A stretch of DNA of 53,236 nucleotides, taken from positions 1 to 53,236 of the forward strand of contig CACAAZ010000007.1 of the NCBI GenBank assembly GCA_902530685.1. The letters run 5' to 3'. The notes under the pieces are model-generated. The model worked only from the letters and a program-made list of their open reading frames with translations. It was not told where the DNA came from and searched no databases. The position numbers and the translations under genes are program-made. Below, piece after piece: positions 25,813-34,242 of this stretch. Source of the stretch: an uncultured Alphaproteobacteria bacterium (lineage in GTDB: Bacteria; Pseudomonadota; Alphaproteobacteria; HIMB59; GCA-002718135). The first letter of the stretch is position 1, and every line of letters begins with the position of its first letter.

Positions 25813-27084
25813 ATGAATACAGGCTATAAACTTAGATTAATCGTACATAATATATTATATGATATCCAAAATCTCAAGATTACATTTGATACGGCTTTAA
25901 ATAAATATTTACATAAAAAGACAAGTAAACGCGATATTGCGTTTATCAATACTGTTTCACTTAATACAATGAGATACTTTTTTCATTCAAAAAAAATTTT
26001 GAAAAAATATGCCAGAAAAAAAACAAAGATACATGAAGAAATTTTACTATACTCAGCTATTACTCAAATTGTTTTTTTAAAATTTAAGGAATATGCTGTA
26101 ATAAATGAAACTGTAGAAATATCTAAAAAACTAAAGTTGTATCCTGGTTATATAAATGCTTGTTTAAGGAAAATATCTAAAGAAAAAGAAATATTAAAAA
26201 AGATACATATAGATTATTCTGAACTGCCATCATGGTTTAAAAAAAAGACAGAAAATTTGGATAAATTTCAAATTAAGTTATTTATAGATAATTTTTACAA
26301 AGAACCAGATATACACTTGGTTTTTAAAAGTAAAAAATATCTATCATCGTTTGAAAAAGATTTATTTATCACTTCTGAAAAATCAGGTTTTTTAGTAAAA
26401 AAACAAAGGATAGAGGAAATTGCATCTTTTAAAAGAGGCAATTGGTGGGTTCAAGATTTTTCATCTTCTTTCCCTTTAAATAATATAAATAATAAAATTA
26501 TAGCAAAAAAATGCCTTGATATGTGTGCTGCACCGGGTGGTAAATCATTTCAAATACTTTCAAGAAAAAAAAATGTAGTTCTAAATGATAAAAGTAAAAC
26601 AAGAATAATGACTCTTAAAGAGAATTTAACCAGATTAGCTTTTTATCCAACTATAACTAATTTTGATTTTAAGAAAATAAGTAAAAAAAATTTATATGAC
26701 TTTATAATAGTTGATGCTCCATGTTCAGCAGTTGGTACAATAAGAAAAAATCCAGAAATTTTTTATAGGAAAAAAGAACCAGATTTTAATGGATTAGTTA
26801 ATGTTCAAAGAGAAATGTTGGATGCAGCCTCTGAATTATTAAAAGATAATGGTATAATTTTATATATGGTTTGCTCTTTTTTAAAAATTGAAACCGTTGA
26901 CCAAATCAACATTTTTTTATCTAAACATAAACAGTTTAAATTAAGTAATTTTAGTCTTGAAATTAGTGATTATAATAATTTTCAGTTTATAGAAAATGAT
27001 CAAATGTTAATTTTACCTTCTCAATTAAATAAATATAATATTGATGGTTACTTTGCTGCTTATTTAAAAAAAGGAGTTAAATGA
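25813..27084 (+). CDS. rsmB: 16S rRNA m5C967 methyltransferase RsmB
   Basis: This is an SAM-dependent RNA cytosine-5 methyltransferase (Sun/RsmB). An N-terminal NusB-like helical domain covers about residues 1-130. The catalytic domain has LDMCAAPGGKS (about residue 237), the PC motif in VDAPCSAVGTIRKNPEI (about 302), and the nucleophile cysteine in YMVCSFLKIE (about 354, TCS in the family). Length 423 is standard. It overlaps the next gene by four bases, giving the alphaproteobacterial order rsmB-heparinase-purH. Confidence 0.93.
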   Translation: MNTGYKLRLIVHNILYDIQNLKITFDTALNKYLHKKTSKRDIAFINTVSLNTMRYFFHSKKILKKYARKKTKIHEEILLYSAITQIVFLKFKEYAVINETVEISKKLKLYPGYINACLRKISKEKEILKKIHIDYSELPSWFKKKTENLDKFQIKLFIDNFYKEPDIHLVFKSKKYLSSFEKDLFITSEKSGFLVKKQRIEEIASFKRGNWWVQDFSSSFPLNNINNKIIAKKCLDMCAAPGGKSFQILSRKKNVVLNDKSKTRIMTLKENLTRLAFYPTITNFDFKKISKKNLYDFIIVDAPCSAVGTIRKNPEIFYRKKEPDFNGLVNVQREMLDAASELLKDNGIILYMVCSFLKIETVDQINIFLSKHKQFKLSNFSLEISDYNNFQFIENDQMLILPSQLNKYNIDGYFAAYLKKGVK

Positions 27085-28613
27085 ACTTAATTCAAAATAT
27101 ATTATTTGTTTATATTTCATCAAAATTTATTAGAATAAAGAATGAAGTTAATTTTAGTGATTTAAATTTTAGAAGGTTAGATTTTACAAATTATAAGCAA
27201 ATAAAGTCTTTTATCTTTAAAAAAAATTTTTATAAGATTAACAATAAGAATGTGACAACATTCGAGTTTTTAAACTATTCAAAAAATTTAGGTGGTAAAA
27301 TCGGGATAGGTTTATCAAGAAAGAATATTATTAATTGGTATTTTTATAATAAAAATAAATTATTTTATCCCTGGATAGATGATTTATCTTCAAGAAGATT
27401 AATAAATATTATTTATAACTATGACTTTATAACTTCCTCATCTAATAAAAATGAAATTAAAAATTTAAAAAAAATTACATTAATTCACATTCACAGAGTT
27501 CTAAAAGAGTTTGGATATAAAAGAATGAGTGAAATTTCATCTTATGATTTAATTGCTACCACTTTATCAAATCTAATTTTAAAAAAAAATATTGCTAATC
27601 ACGTGCCCTATATGGAGTCAATAATTACCAAACACATAGATAAACTTGGTATGCATAAATCGTACAATGTACTAGAACACGCAAAATACTTAAACAATCT
27701 ATGCGAACTAAAAAATATATTCCTGTACTTTAATTTTAAAATATCAAAAAAAATTGAGAATACTATAATTAGAATGAGCTCAATTTTAAATGAATATTTC
27801 CATTTAGATGGATCAATACCTCTGTTTAACGGTGCAAATAATAATTATACAAAAATTATATATAAGTCTCTAAATAAAGATGATTACCTTATTTCTAGAA
27901 CTTTTTCTTCAATAAATAATGGAATAGCTTTTTGTTCAGATAAAGATAAAAAATTATTTTTTGATGTGGTTCAGCCTAATAAAGAAAAAATTTCCAAAAA
28001 CTTAAGTGCTGGCACATTGTCTTTTGAGTTCAGTAGCATGGGTGAAAAAATTATAACTAACTGCGGAGCATCAGAGGGGCATGGTAAAAATCCTGAATAT
28101 CTAAGATATAGTGCTGCTCACTCTACTATTATTCTTCAAAATACTAATATTAGTGAGATAAAAGAAGAAAATCCTCATATAAAGTTTCCTCAATCAGTAA
28201 CCTTCCAATCAGATTCTTATTTAGGTTATAAAATTTATGAAGGGTCACACAATGGTTATCAAAGGAGGTTTAATCGTATAATAAAAAGAAAGCTTAAAAT
28301 TAGTGATAAGGACAATAAAATTTATGGTGAAGACTCTATAATATCTATTAAAAGTAATGAGTCTAAAATCATATACCATATTAGGTTTCATCTCACAGAT
28401 GGATTTGTTTTTAGTTTTACAAATAACAAAAAAAATATAATTCTAAGGTCAAGTTCTAAAAATATGTGGATTTTTAAAAGTGATGTAGAGCTTGAAGTTG
28501 AGGACAGCATCATAGTTGATAAGAATACGACAATACCTACAAAACAAATAGTTATAAAAGGTATAACTAATAAAAAGAAAGATACTAGAACATGGTCATT
28601 AGAAAAAATATGA
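27081..28613 (+). CDS. Heparinase II/III family protein
   Basis: This is a 510-residue protein with an N-terminal helical toroid-like region and a C-terminal beta-sandwich, as in polysaccharide lyase-like proteins. The heparinase II/III core is seen in LSAGTLSFEFSSMGEKIITNCGASEGHG and YLRYSAAHSTIILQN. GSHNGYQRRFNRIIKRKLKIS and YHIRFHLTDGF follow. No signal peptide is obvious. In alphaproteobacteria this gene sits between rsmB and purH so consistently that a housekeeping envelope role seems more likely than heparin breakdown. It overlaps both neighbours by four bases. The substrate is unknown. Confidence 0.82.
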   Translation: MNLIQNILFVYISSKFIRIKNEVNFSDLNFRRLDFTNYKQIKSFIFKKNFYKINNKNVTTFEFLNYSKNLGGKIGIGLSRKNIINWYFYNKNKLFYPWIDDLSSRRLINIIYNYDFITSSSNKNEIKNLKKITLIHIHRVLKEFGYKRMSEISSYDLIATTLSNLILKKNIANHVPYMESIITKHIDKLGMHKSYNVLEHAKYLNNLCELKNIFLYFNFKISKKIENTIIRMSSILNEYFHLDGSIPLFNGANNNYTKIIYKSLNKDDYLISRTFSSINNGIAFCSDKDKKLFFDVVQPNKEKISKNLSAGTLSFEFSSMGEKIITNCGASEGHGKNPEYLRYSAAHSTIILQNTNISEIKEENPHIKFPQSVTFQSDSYLGYKIYEGSHNGYQRRFNRIIKRKLKISDKDNKIYGEDSIISIKSNESKIIYHIRFHLTDGFVFSFTNNKKNIILRSSSKNMWIFKSDVELEVEDSIIVDKNTTIPTKQIVIKGITNKKKDTRTWSLEKI

Positions 28614-30100
28614 ATATAAAATATGCCTTGATATCAGTTTATGATAAGTCTAATTTAGAAAATCTTTGTAAAAATTTAAAAAAAAACAATTATAAATTTA
28701 TTTCAACTGGTTCTACTTGTAAAAAAATTAAAAGTTTAGGTTTTGATTGTTTAGAAATTTCAAAATTAACAAAATTTAAAGAAATTTTAGATGGAAGAGT
28801 TAAAACACTTAATCACAAATTGTTTGGTTCAATACTTTTCAAAAGAGATGATAAAAAAAATTTAAGAGAATTCAAAAATTTAAAAATGCCGATGATTGAT
28901 ATCGTCATCGTAAATCTATATCCATTTAGTAAATTTATTAAACATAATGATAAAAGTAAAATATTGGAGATGATTGATATTGGCGGTCCAAGTTTAATAA
29001 GAGCATCAAGTAAAAATTTTAAATATATAACTACAATTTGTCATAAAAAATATTATAAAAGTCTGATAACTAATTTAAATAAAAATAATGGTGTAACTGA
29101 TTTGCTATTTAGAAAAAAAATGGCAGAAAAAACATTTGAACTAACATCTAAATATGACAGGATAATTTACAAATGGCTTTCAAATAGAGAAGATTCTAAA
29201 AAAACAAAACTTAGGTATGGTGAAAATCCTAGTCAAAAATCATATATTGAAAAAAATGGGTTACAATCAATTTTTGATTTACAAATTAACGGCAAACAAA
29301 TCAGCTATAATAATATTATAGATGTAGATAATGGTCTTAAATGTATAAGCGAGTTTGATGAACCAACTTGTATAATTGTAAAACATAATAATCCTTGTGG
29401 TGCAGGATGTTCAGTAAATTTAGAAACTGCATTTAAAAAAGCTTTTATGGCAGATAGTAAAAGTGCATTTGGAGGAATTGTTTTTTTTAATAGGAGGGTT
29501 TCTGCAAAACTTGCAGAATATCTATCAAAAATATTTTTAGAAGTTATTGTTGCGCCTAGTTTTGAAAATGAAGCTATCAAATTATTAAGTAAAAAAAAGA
29601 ATTTGATTTTGCTGGAAACTAATAAATTCAAAATTCCTAAAATAGAATTTAAGTCAACTTTATTTGGAACAATTTATCAAAGTATTGATAACATAAAAAT
29701 AAATAGAAAATTTTTTAAATTAGTTTCCCACAAAAAAGTTTCAAAAAAAATTCTAGATGATTTGATATTTTCTGCAAAAATAGCAAAACATTTAAAATCT
29801 AATGCAATAGTTCTATCAAAAAATAAACAAACTATAGGTTTAGGAGCTGGTCAAACAAACAGGTTTGATTCTTTGAATATAGCATTAAAAAGAAAAAAAG
29901 ATAATTTTGGTACTAAGGATTTTGTATGCGTTTCTGATGGATTTTTTCCATTCATAGATAGTTTAAAAATATTAAATAAAAACAAATGCAGGATTGTAGC
30001 GCAACCTTTTGGTTCAATTAATGATGATAAAAATATTGAATATGCAAATAGTAATAATATTTCATTATATTTTATGAAGAATAGGCTATTTAAACATTGA
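28610..30100 (+). CDS. purH: Bifunctional purine biosynthesis protein PurH
   Basis: PurH carries out the last two steps to IMP: AICAR formyltransferase and IMP cyclohydrolase. The N-terminal methylglyoxal-synthase-like cyclohydrolase domain has ALISVYDKSNLENL, FISTGSTCKKI and DGRVKTLNHKLFGSIL. The transformylase part has RYGENPSQKSY and the catalytic VKHNNPCGAGC (about residue 258), then SDGFFPFIDSLKI. I use the ATG at 28610 (496 residues, overlapping the previous stop as ATGA); the ORF-track start adds six residues. It is slightly shorter than E. coli PurH (529). Confidence 0.95.
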   Translation: MNIKYALISVYDKSNLENLCKNLKKNNYKFISTGSTCKKIKSLGFDCLEISKLTKFKEILDGRVKTLNHKLFGSILFKRDDKKNLREFKNLKMPMIDIVIVNLYPFSKFIKHNDKSKILEMIDIGGPSLIRASSKNFKYITTICHKKYYKSLITNLNKNNGVTDLLFRKKMAEKTFELTSKYDRIIYKWLSNREDSKKTKLRYGENPSQKSYIEKNGLQSIFDLQINGKQISYNNIIDVDNGLKCISEFDEPTCIIVKHNNPCGAGCSVNLETAFKKAFMADSKSAFGGIVFFNRRVSAKLAEYLSKIFLEVIVAPSFENEAIKLLSKKKNLILLETNKFKIPKIEFKSTLFGTIYQSIDNIKINRKFFKLVSHKKVSKKILDDLIFSAKIAKHLKSNAIVLSKNKQTIGLGAGQTNRFDSLNIALKRKKDNFGTKDFVCVSDGFFPFIDSLKILNKNKCRIVAQPFGSINDDKNIEYANSNNISLYFMKNRLFKH

Positions 30101-30249
30101 AAAAAAATACAAAAATGCCTGACTATCTTATGGATTTAATAAAAAAAAATCCAAAAATTGTTAGTGGAAGAAAAAACTTTGATGAATACCAAAATAAAAT
30201 TGTAGAAACTATAAATTTGATAAAAAAATATTTTAATAAAAAAAATTAA
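30097..30249 (+). CDS. Possible small lysine-rich protein coupled to purH
   Basis: This 50-codon ORF is too short for the track. It runs from a TTG that overlaps the purH stop as TTGA, or alternatively from the ATG at 30115 (44 codons). The product has MPDYLMDLIKKNPKIVSG then a charged helix-like stretch (FDEYQNKIVETINLIKKYF). It has no membrane segment or known domain. In its favour are the four-base overlap with purH, the TTAA tail-to-tail overlap with the next gene (common geometry in compact genomes), and a mixed, protein-like composition. Against it are its size, the high AT content, and no ribosome site. Function is unknown. Confidence 0.4.
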   Translation: MKKNTKMPDYLMDLIKKNPKIVSGRKNFDEYQNKIVETINLIKKYFNKKN

Positions 30250-31895
30250 TATTTAAATTTTTTTATCCATTTATATAATGCTTTTTCCATTTCTTTAGCA
30301 TAAGGATATTTTTTCCATCTATCTATTGAACTATTGTATAGTGGATCAATGACTTGACTGTAACTTGGTGTAGATATTTTTTGTCTATTTCTTGCAGTAA
30401 CAAAGAAGTTTTTCATATTATCATCGTAGTCTAATTCAAGAAATTCAGTTAGTTGTTTAGTTTTTTTACTAAAATTTTTAATTATGTCCTCATATTTGAC
30501 AGTTAAAAATTGTAAATTTAATTCCTTTTCATAAAGTTCAAATAATCCAAAAACTTTATCATAAAAATATATAGCATCTCTCCAGTTAAGAAAATTAATC
30601 ATTGCATCATTTATTTTAAATGAACTAAAATAGCAACTAGTTACTACATCACAGGGATGACGCATAGCTAAAATAATTTTGGAATTTGGAAATATACATT
30701 TTACAAATCCTAGTTCAATCATTGTCAAAGGAAATTTATCGACAATAATTTTTTTATGATTTATTTTTTTTGAAATATGTTTGAAATAATTATTTCTAAT
30801 TTTGTCTTTTATATTTTGTGTAATATTTAATAGAGAGTTTAGGTTATTGTTATTTTGCTTAAAAAATTCGTGTCTCAAATTTAATAAGTAAGGCTTTTCT
30901 TCTAGTACATTAATTTTAGAATGTGATCTGAGTATACTATCTAATAAAGTTGTCCCTGATCTTGGAAACCCAATTAAAAAAACTAAGTTTTTATCATTTT
31001 GATAAGTTAATTTAGAATTAATATTCCCAATATTTTTTTTATTAAAAAAAATTTTATATTTATCTATTGAGTGATATATTTTTTTTCTATCAAATATTTT
31101 GTTTTCTTCTAGATTGGCTATAATGCTATTTCTTTCCCCAATTTTTTTAAAAGCTAATGAATAATTTTTCAATTTTTCATTATTTTTTGCTTCTAAATCT
31201 AATATTTTAATAAGAAGTGATGTGTTATTTTTTAAACTATTATTTAAATCATTTTGTAAAATAATTTTTTGTGAACTCAAAAAATTTTTTTCTCTATTAA
31301 GATATAAAGCTTGATAAAATAATAATGTCTTAATATGTTTAGTGTTAGCAAAGTTTTTAAAGCTCTCATTTAATAATTTATTATATTTTTTGAAATCATT
31401 AGTTGACTCGTATAAATTAAATAACATTACATAACTATCAAAATAATATTTGTTACTACTTATTGATTTAGAAAATGCTTCTTTTGCTTCTTTATATTTT
31501 TTTTCTATTTCATAGTGTAAGCCTTGAATGAAATATAGATAATTTTTGTTATCAAAGTTTTTTTTTGAATCTAAGTTTATCAAGTTAAAAATTTTTAATA
31601 AATCTTTATGGTAATTATAGTGATGTAAAATTTTAATTGCATGACATGTGATTGTTTGATGAAAATCATTTTTAATTATGTATCCTATTAATAACTTGAC
31701 ACATTGATCAATTTTTTTTTGAATGATATAAATATTAGATAAATTTATGAAACCAATATGATTTGAATTGTCAAGTTCTATGGCTTTTAAAAAATCTGTC
31801 TCTGCTTCGGCATAGTTTGAATTATTTGCTTTTTTTATTCCTTCTTCAATATGGGATTGATAGAGTTTAATATTTTTTTTCTTAGATGTTAACAT
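30246..31895 (-). CDS. TPR repeat sulfotransferase
   Basis: This two-part protein has an N-terminal TPR array (about residues 10-250, for example ANNSNYAEAETDFLKAIELDNSNHIGFINLSNIYI) and a C-terminal PAPS-dependent sulfotransferase. In the latter, LIGFPRSGTTLLDSILRSHSKI (about residue 305) is the phosphosulfate loop and MRHPCDVVTSCYF the 3'-phosphate region. This architecture recalls protein-tyrosine or glycan sulfotransferases and is common in marine bacteria. I start at the ATG ending at 31895 (549 residues, MLTSKKKN). The longer ORF-track version would run into the start of the divergent oxygenase gene. The acceptor is unknown. Confidence 0.85.
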   Translation of the reverse strand: MLTSKKKNIKLYQSHIEEGIKKANNSNYAEAETDFLKAIELDNSNHIGFINLSNIYIIQKKIDQCVKLLIGYIIKNDFHQTITCHAIKILHHYNYHKDLLKIFNLINLDSKKNFDNKNYLYFIQGLHYEIEKKYKEAKEAFSKSISSNKYYFDSYVMLFNLYESTNDFKKYNKLLNESFKNFANTKHIKTLLFYQALYLNREKNFLSSQKIILQNDLNNSLKNNTSLLIKILDLEAKNNEKLKNYSLAFKKIGERNSIIANLEENKIFDRKKIYHSIDKYKIFFNKKNIGNINSKLTYQNDKNLVFLIGFPRSGTTLLDSILRSHSKINVLEEKPYLLNLRHEFFKQNNNNLNSLLNITQNIKDKIRNNYFKHISKKINHKKIIVDKFPLTMIELGFVKCIFPNSKIILAMRHPCDVVTSCYFSSFKINDAMINFLNWRDAIYFYDKVFGLFELYEKELNLQFLTVKYEDIIKNFSKKTKQLTEFLELDYDDNMKNFFVTARNRQKISTPSYSQVIDPLYNSSIDRWKKYPYAKEMEKALYKWIKKFKY

Positions 31896-31950
31896 TTTCT
31901 GTTTACTTGAATAATTTAAAATATATTTTATTTCTAAATATATAGAAACC

Positions 31951-32547
31951 ATGAGCAATCCAAATCTTTTTTTCCCAACCCCAGTTTGGGTCTCTAAATT
32001 AGAAAATTATAAGGAAATGAATGAAGAGATATTTTCTTATATAAAAAAATTACAATCTGAAGATACCACAGGGCTTATAAAAAGTAATATTAAAGGCTGG
32101 CATTCAAAAGATTTTAATTTGAAGGAAAACAAAGTTGTAAGATTTATAAATCATATTTCACCAAATATTAATGAAGTACTAAAAGATATGGATTGGGATA
32201 TTAAAAATCAAATAGTTAGAATATCTAGTATGTGGGCAATTGTTAATATTGGTGGTGCATCAAATGCAAGACATCATCACGGTAATAGTGCAATAAGTGC
32301 AGCTTATTATGTTAGAGCTCCAAAAAACTGTGGTGAAATAGTTTTTTATGATCCACGTCCTGCACCTGTTTTTTCTCATCCTAGAGCTAATAAACCTAAC
32401 TCTTATAATGCTATGGTTAATTCAGTAACTCCTGTCGAAGGTGGTTTAGTACTTTTTCCAAGTTATTTGGATCACTCTGTAAACCCTAATTTATCTAATG
32501 ATGAACGCATAGTCATAAGTTTTAATATTAATTTGATCTCAAAATAA
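31951..32547 (+). CDS. Putative 2OG-Fe(II) oxygenase (TIGR02466 type)
   Basis: This 198-residue protein fits the TIGR02466/PF13759 family of 2-oxoglutarate and iron(II) dependent oxygenases. It opens with LFFPTPVWVSKLEN. The double-stranded beta helix has SNARHHHGNSAISAAYYVRAP with candidate iron ligands, GEIVFYDPRPAP, VTPVEGGLVLFPSYLDHSVNPN with the distal histidine (about residue 174), and ERIVISFNINL with the 2-oxoglutarate-binding arginine. Its substrate is unknown. It is divergent from the TPR-sulfotransferase with 55 bases between the preferred starts, so the two may be co-regulated. Confidence 0.85.
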   Translation: MSNPNLFFPTPVWVSKLENYKEMNEEIFSYIKKLQSEDTTGLIKSNIKGWHSKDFNLKENKVVRFINHISPNINEVLKDMDWDIKNQIVRISSMWAIVNIGGASNARHHHGNSAISAAYYVRAPKNCGEIVFYDPRPAPVFSHPRANKPNSYNAMVNSVTPVEGGLVLFPSYLDHSVNPNLSNDERIVISFNINLISK

Positions 32548-32727
32548 ATTTGCTTCTTCAATTGTAAAGTATTGTCTAGCTTCTTCTTGAAAACTTTATT
32601 ACGAAGTGTCAGAATAGTATCGGATATAAATAACGATTAAATTAATTATCAACGTAATTAACATTGTAATAAGAATATTTTTTTTAATTGAATAAAATTT
32701 TATAAAAAAAAAGTCTATTGTAATTAT

Positions 32728-32758
32728 TCACATTGTGATTGTTAGATTTATGAACAAT
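32728..32758. promoter_or_regulatory. Two adjoining inverted repeats upstream of the LexA-like gene
   Basis: TCACA-T-TGTGA (32728-32738) touches ATTGTT-N9-AACAAT (32738-32758), ending 14 bases before the ATG at 32773. The position suits an operator for the encoded winged-helix protein. Neither matches the usual alphaproteobacterial LexA box (GTTC-N7-GTTC). The rest of the 225-base gap 32548-32772 holds no gene that I can support. Confidence 0.4.
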
Positions 32759-32772
32759 TAAAGGAAAATTAA

Positions 32773-33237
32773 ATGACACAAAGACAAAGTAAAATATTAG
32801 AAATGATATATATTTTTTGGAAACAAAACGAATATGCACCCTCACTAGAGGAGATTAAAGACTACGTAAAAGCAAGTAATGTGTCTAGTGTATATAATTC
32901 AATTAGAACTTTAGAAAGCAGAGGTTATCTTACAAAACTTAGACATACTCAAAGAAGTATTGAACTTACTTCTAAAGGAGTTTCTCACTTCGAAGATTCT
33001 GAGCAAAAAAAAGAAATTAATAAAGTTGAAACTACAAAAGATTTTAAAGATATACTTAATGATTTTAACGAGATAAATCTAAGAGAAAAATCTTTAAATG
33101 ATTTTGTAGAAAATTTTATAATTGATTATAATACATATGTAGTAAATAATAATCATGATCGCAATCTTATGATTTTCAATTATTCAGAATTTTATAAAAT
33201 CAAAGAGCTTAAGGAAATAGTTACAGAAGATTTATAA
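32773..33237 (+). CDS. LexA-type winged-helix protein without the peptidase domain
   Basis: Residues 1-68 follow the LexA DNA-binding domain closely: TQRQSKILEMIYIFWKQNEYAPSLEEIKDYVKASNVSSVYNSIRTLESRGYLTKL and then RSIELTSKG. The remaining 85 residues are charged and helical (for example FKDILNDFNEINLREKSLNDFVENF). They contain none of the S24 peptidase features: no Ala-Gly cleavage site and no Ser/Lys dyad region. The protein cannot self-cleave like LexA and would need another way to be released from DNA. The ribosome site AAAGG lies about 9 bases upstream of the ATG. It may regulate itself through the repeats upstream, or control neighbouring genes. Confidence 0.72.
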   Translation: MTQRQSKILEMIYIFWKQNEYAPSLEEIKDYVKASNVSSVYNSIRTLESRGYLTKLRHTQRSIELTSKGVSHFEDSEQKKEINKVETTKDFKDILNDFNEINLREKSLNDFVENFIIDYNTYVVNNNHDRNLMIFNYSEFYKIKELKEIVTEDL

Positions 33238-33293
33238 AACTTGATCCAAACAGACGGAAAGGTGTCGGAGGTTCGTGTTCGCTTGCTCTTTTT

Positions 33294-33368
33294 TGGAGCG
33301 GGCGAAGGGATTCGAACCCTCGACTTCAACCTTGGCAAGGTTGCGCTCTACCCCTGAGCTACGCCCGC
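33294..33368 (-). tRNA. tRNA-Gly (GCC)
   Basis: The reverse strand reads GCGGGCG-TA-GCTC...GAGC, then an anticodon arm CAACC-TTGCCAA-GGTTG with anticodon GCC. A T arm with GGTTCGAATCC follows, and acceptor CGCCCGC pairs fully with the 5' strand. The body is 72 bases (33297-33368). Unusually for many alphaproteobacteria, the next three bases encode CCA (TCCA at 33297-33294). It is the only tRNA in the window and sits just downstream of the retinal gene cluster on the same strand, as an independent transcript. Confidence 0.96.
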
Positions 33369-33378
33369 TTATATTACA

Positions 33379-33406
33379 CAATTACCACTTTGAAATCATA
33401 AGTCAA
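33379..33406 (-). promoter_or_regulatory. Putative tRNA-Gly promoter
   Basis: On the minus strand TTGACT (33406-33401) and TAATTG (33384-33379) are 16 bases apart, which places a start about 5-8 bases before the tRNA. This fits the short leaders of tRNA genes. Assigned by eye. Confidence 0.4.
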
Positions 33407-33422
33407 TATTTGAGAAAACTAT

Positions 33423-34241
33423 TCATTTAAATCTCTTTCTGTACACAATATCAACAAGCAACATATGAGGAAGAGTTAGTGCTGCGAGTCCAATAAAAAT
33501 TACTTTTAATATCGACTCATATAATGATAAATTTTGAACTAAATAATAAACAATTCCTAAACCACAAACCCATGAAACTACTGTAAAAATTAATGTTGAG
33601 TAAATAACAAATTTTTTATTTTTTAAGTTTAAATAAATATTTTTAATCAAATGTTTAAGATGCTTATAAGTATGAAAAAAACAAAAATATATTGCAAAAC
33701 TAAGAAGCGGATCAAAAAAATTAAAAACGAATAAAAGAAATGAAATTTCAACCAAACCTTTTCTTAATTTCTTTTCAAAAATAGATATGTAGATAAAATA
33801 AATTATAGACATTAAAGTCAAAAAATATGGGATATAAAAATATTTTTGAAATAAATAAATTTTTTCATTAGTGAGGTATTCAAATATTAAAAAAGATTGA
33901 TTTTCATTAAAAAATATTATTCCAAAAATAATAGTCATTCCATAAGTAAAGCTTACTGGATATTTGTATTTCTTTATCCTAAAATTTGTCCAATCACATA
34001 ATCCAAAGTGAGCAATAGTCATCGTAATAAAAATAAATAAAGCTACTATTGGAAAATATAACCAAAAAACTATTACTATAAAAAATAAAGCAATGTAATA
34101 AATAAGAAATTGCAAAAATTGAATTCTATTACTAAAACCAACCAGTGAAGCAACTGCACCATCAAATGAACCATGAGGCAGTCCAATAAAAAAAATTAAT
34201 AAAAAGGAAATGATATTTAAAATTGTAAGATCTGCAATCAT
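33423..34241 (-). CDS. blh: Beta-carotene 15,15'-dioxygenase, Brp/Blh family
   Basis: This membrane enzyme splits beta-carotene into two molecules of retinal, the chromophore of proteorhodopsin. The 272-residue protein has about seven or eight helices. Conserved histidines occur in IGLPHGSFDGA (about residue 23), TIAHFGLCDW (about 78), CFFHTYKHLKHL (about 190), and LTLPHMLLVD near the end; such histidines bind the catalytic iron in this family. It is the last gene of crtI-crtB-crtY-blh, one base after crtY. The rhodopsin gene itself is not in the window. Confidence 0.9.
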   Translation of the reverse strand: MIADLTILNIISFLLIFFIGLPHGSFDGAVASLVGFSNRIQFLQFLIYYIALFFIVIVFWLYFPIVALFIFITMTIAHFGLCDWTNFRIKKYKYPVSFTYGMTIIFGIIFFNENQSFLIFEYLTNEKIYLFQKYFYIPYFLTLMSIIYFIYISIFEKKLRKGLVEISFLLFVFNFFDPLLSFAIYFCFFHTYKHLKHLIKNIYLNLKNKKFVIYSTLIFTVVSWVCGLGIVYYLVQNLSLYESILKVIFIGLAALTLPHMLLVDIVYRKRFK

Positions 34242-34242
34242 C

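Noticed and set aside
32548-32625. Minus-strand reading with EEARQYFTIEEANL between the oxygenase and LexA-like genes
   Set aside because: It looks protein-like for about 16 codons, but two stops precede it with no start codon between. At most it is a gene relic.
33242-33247. TGATCC, similar to the -35 of RpoE/ChrR promoters
   Set aside because: No matching -10 lies 16-18 bases downstream, and no plus-strand gene follows; only tRNA-Gly on the other strand.
33294-33368. tRNA-Gly as an attachment site for an integrated island carrying the crt genes
   Set aside because: No integrase and no duplicated tRNA 3' end was found in the window, and the crt genes share the base composition of their surroundings.
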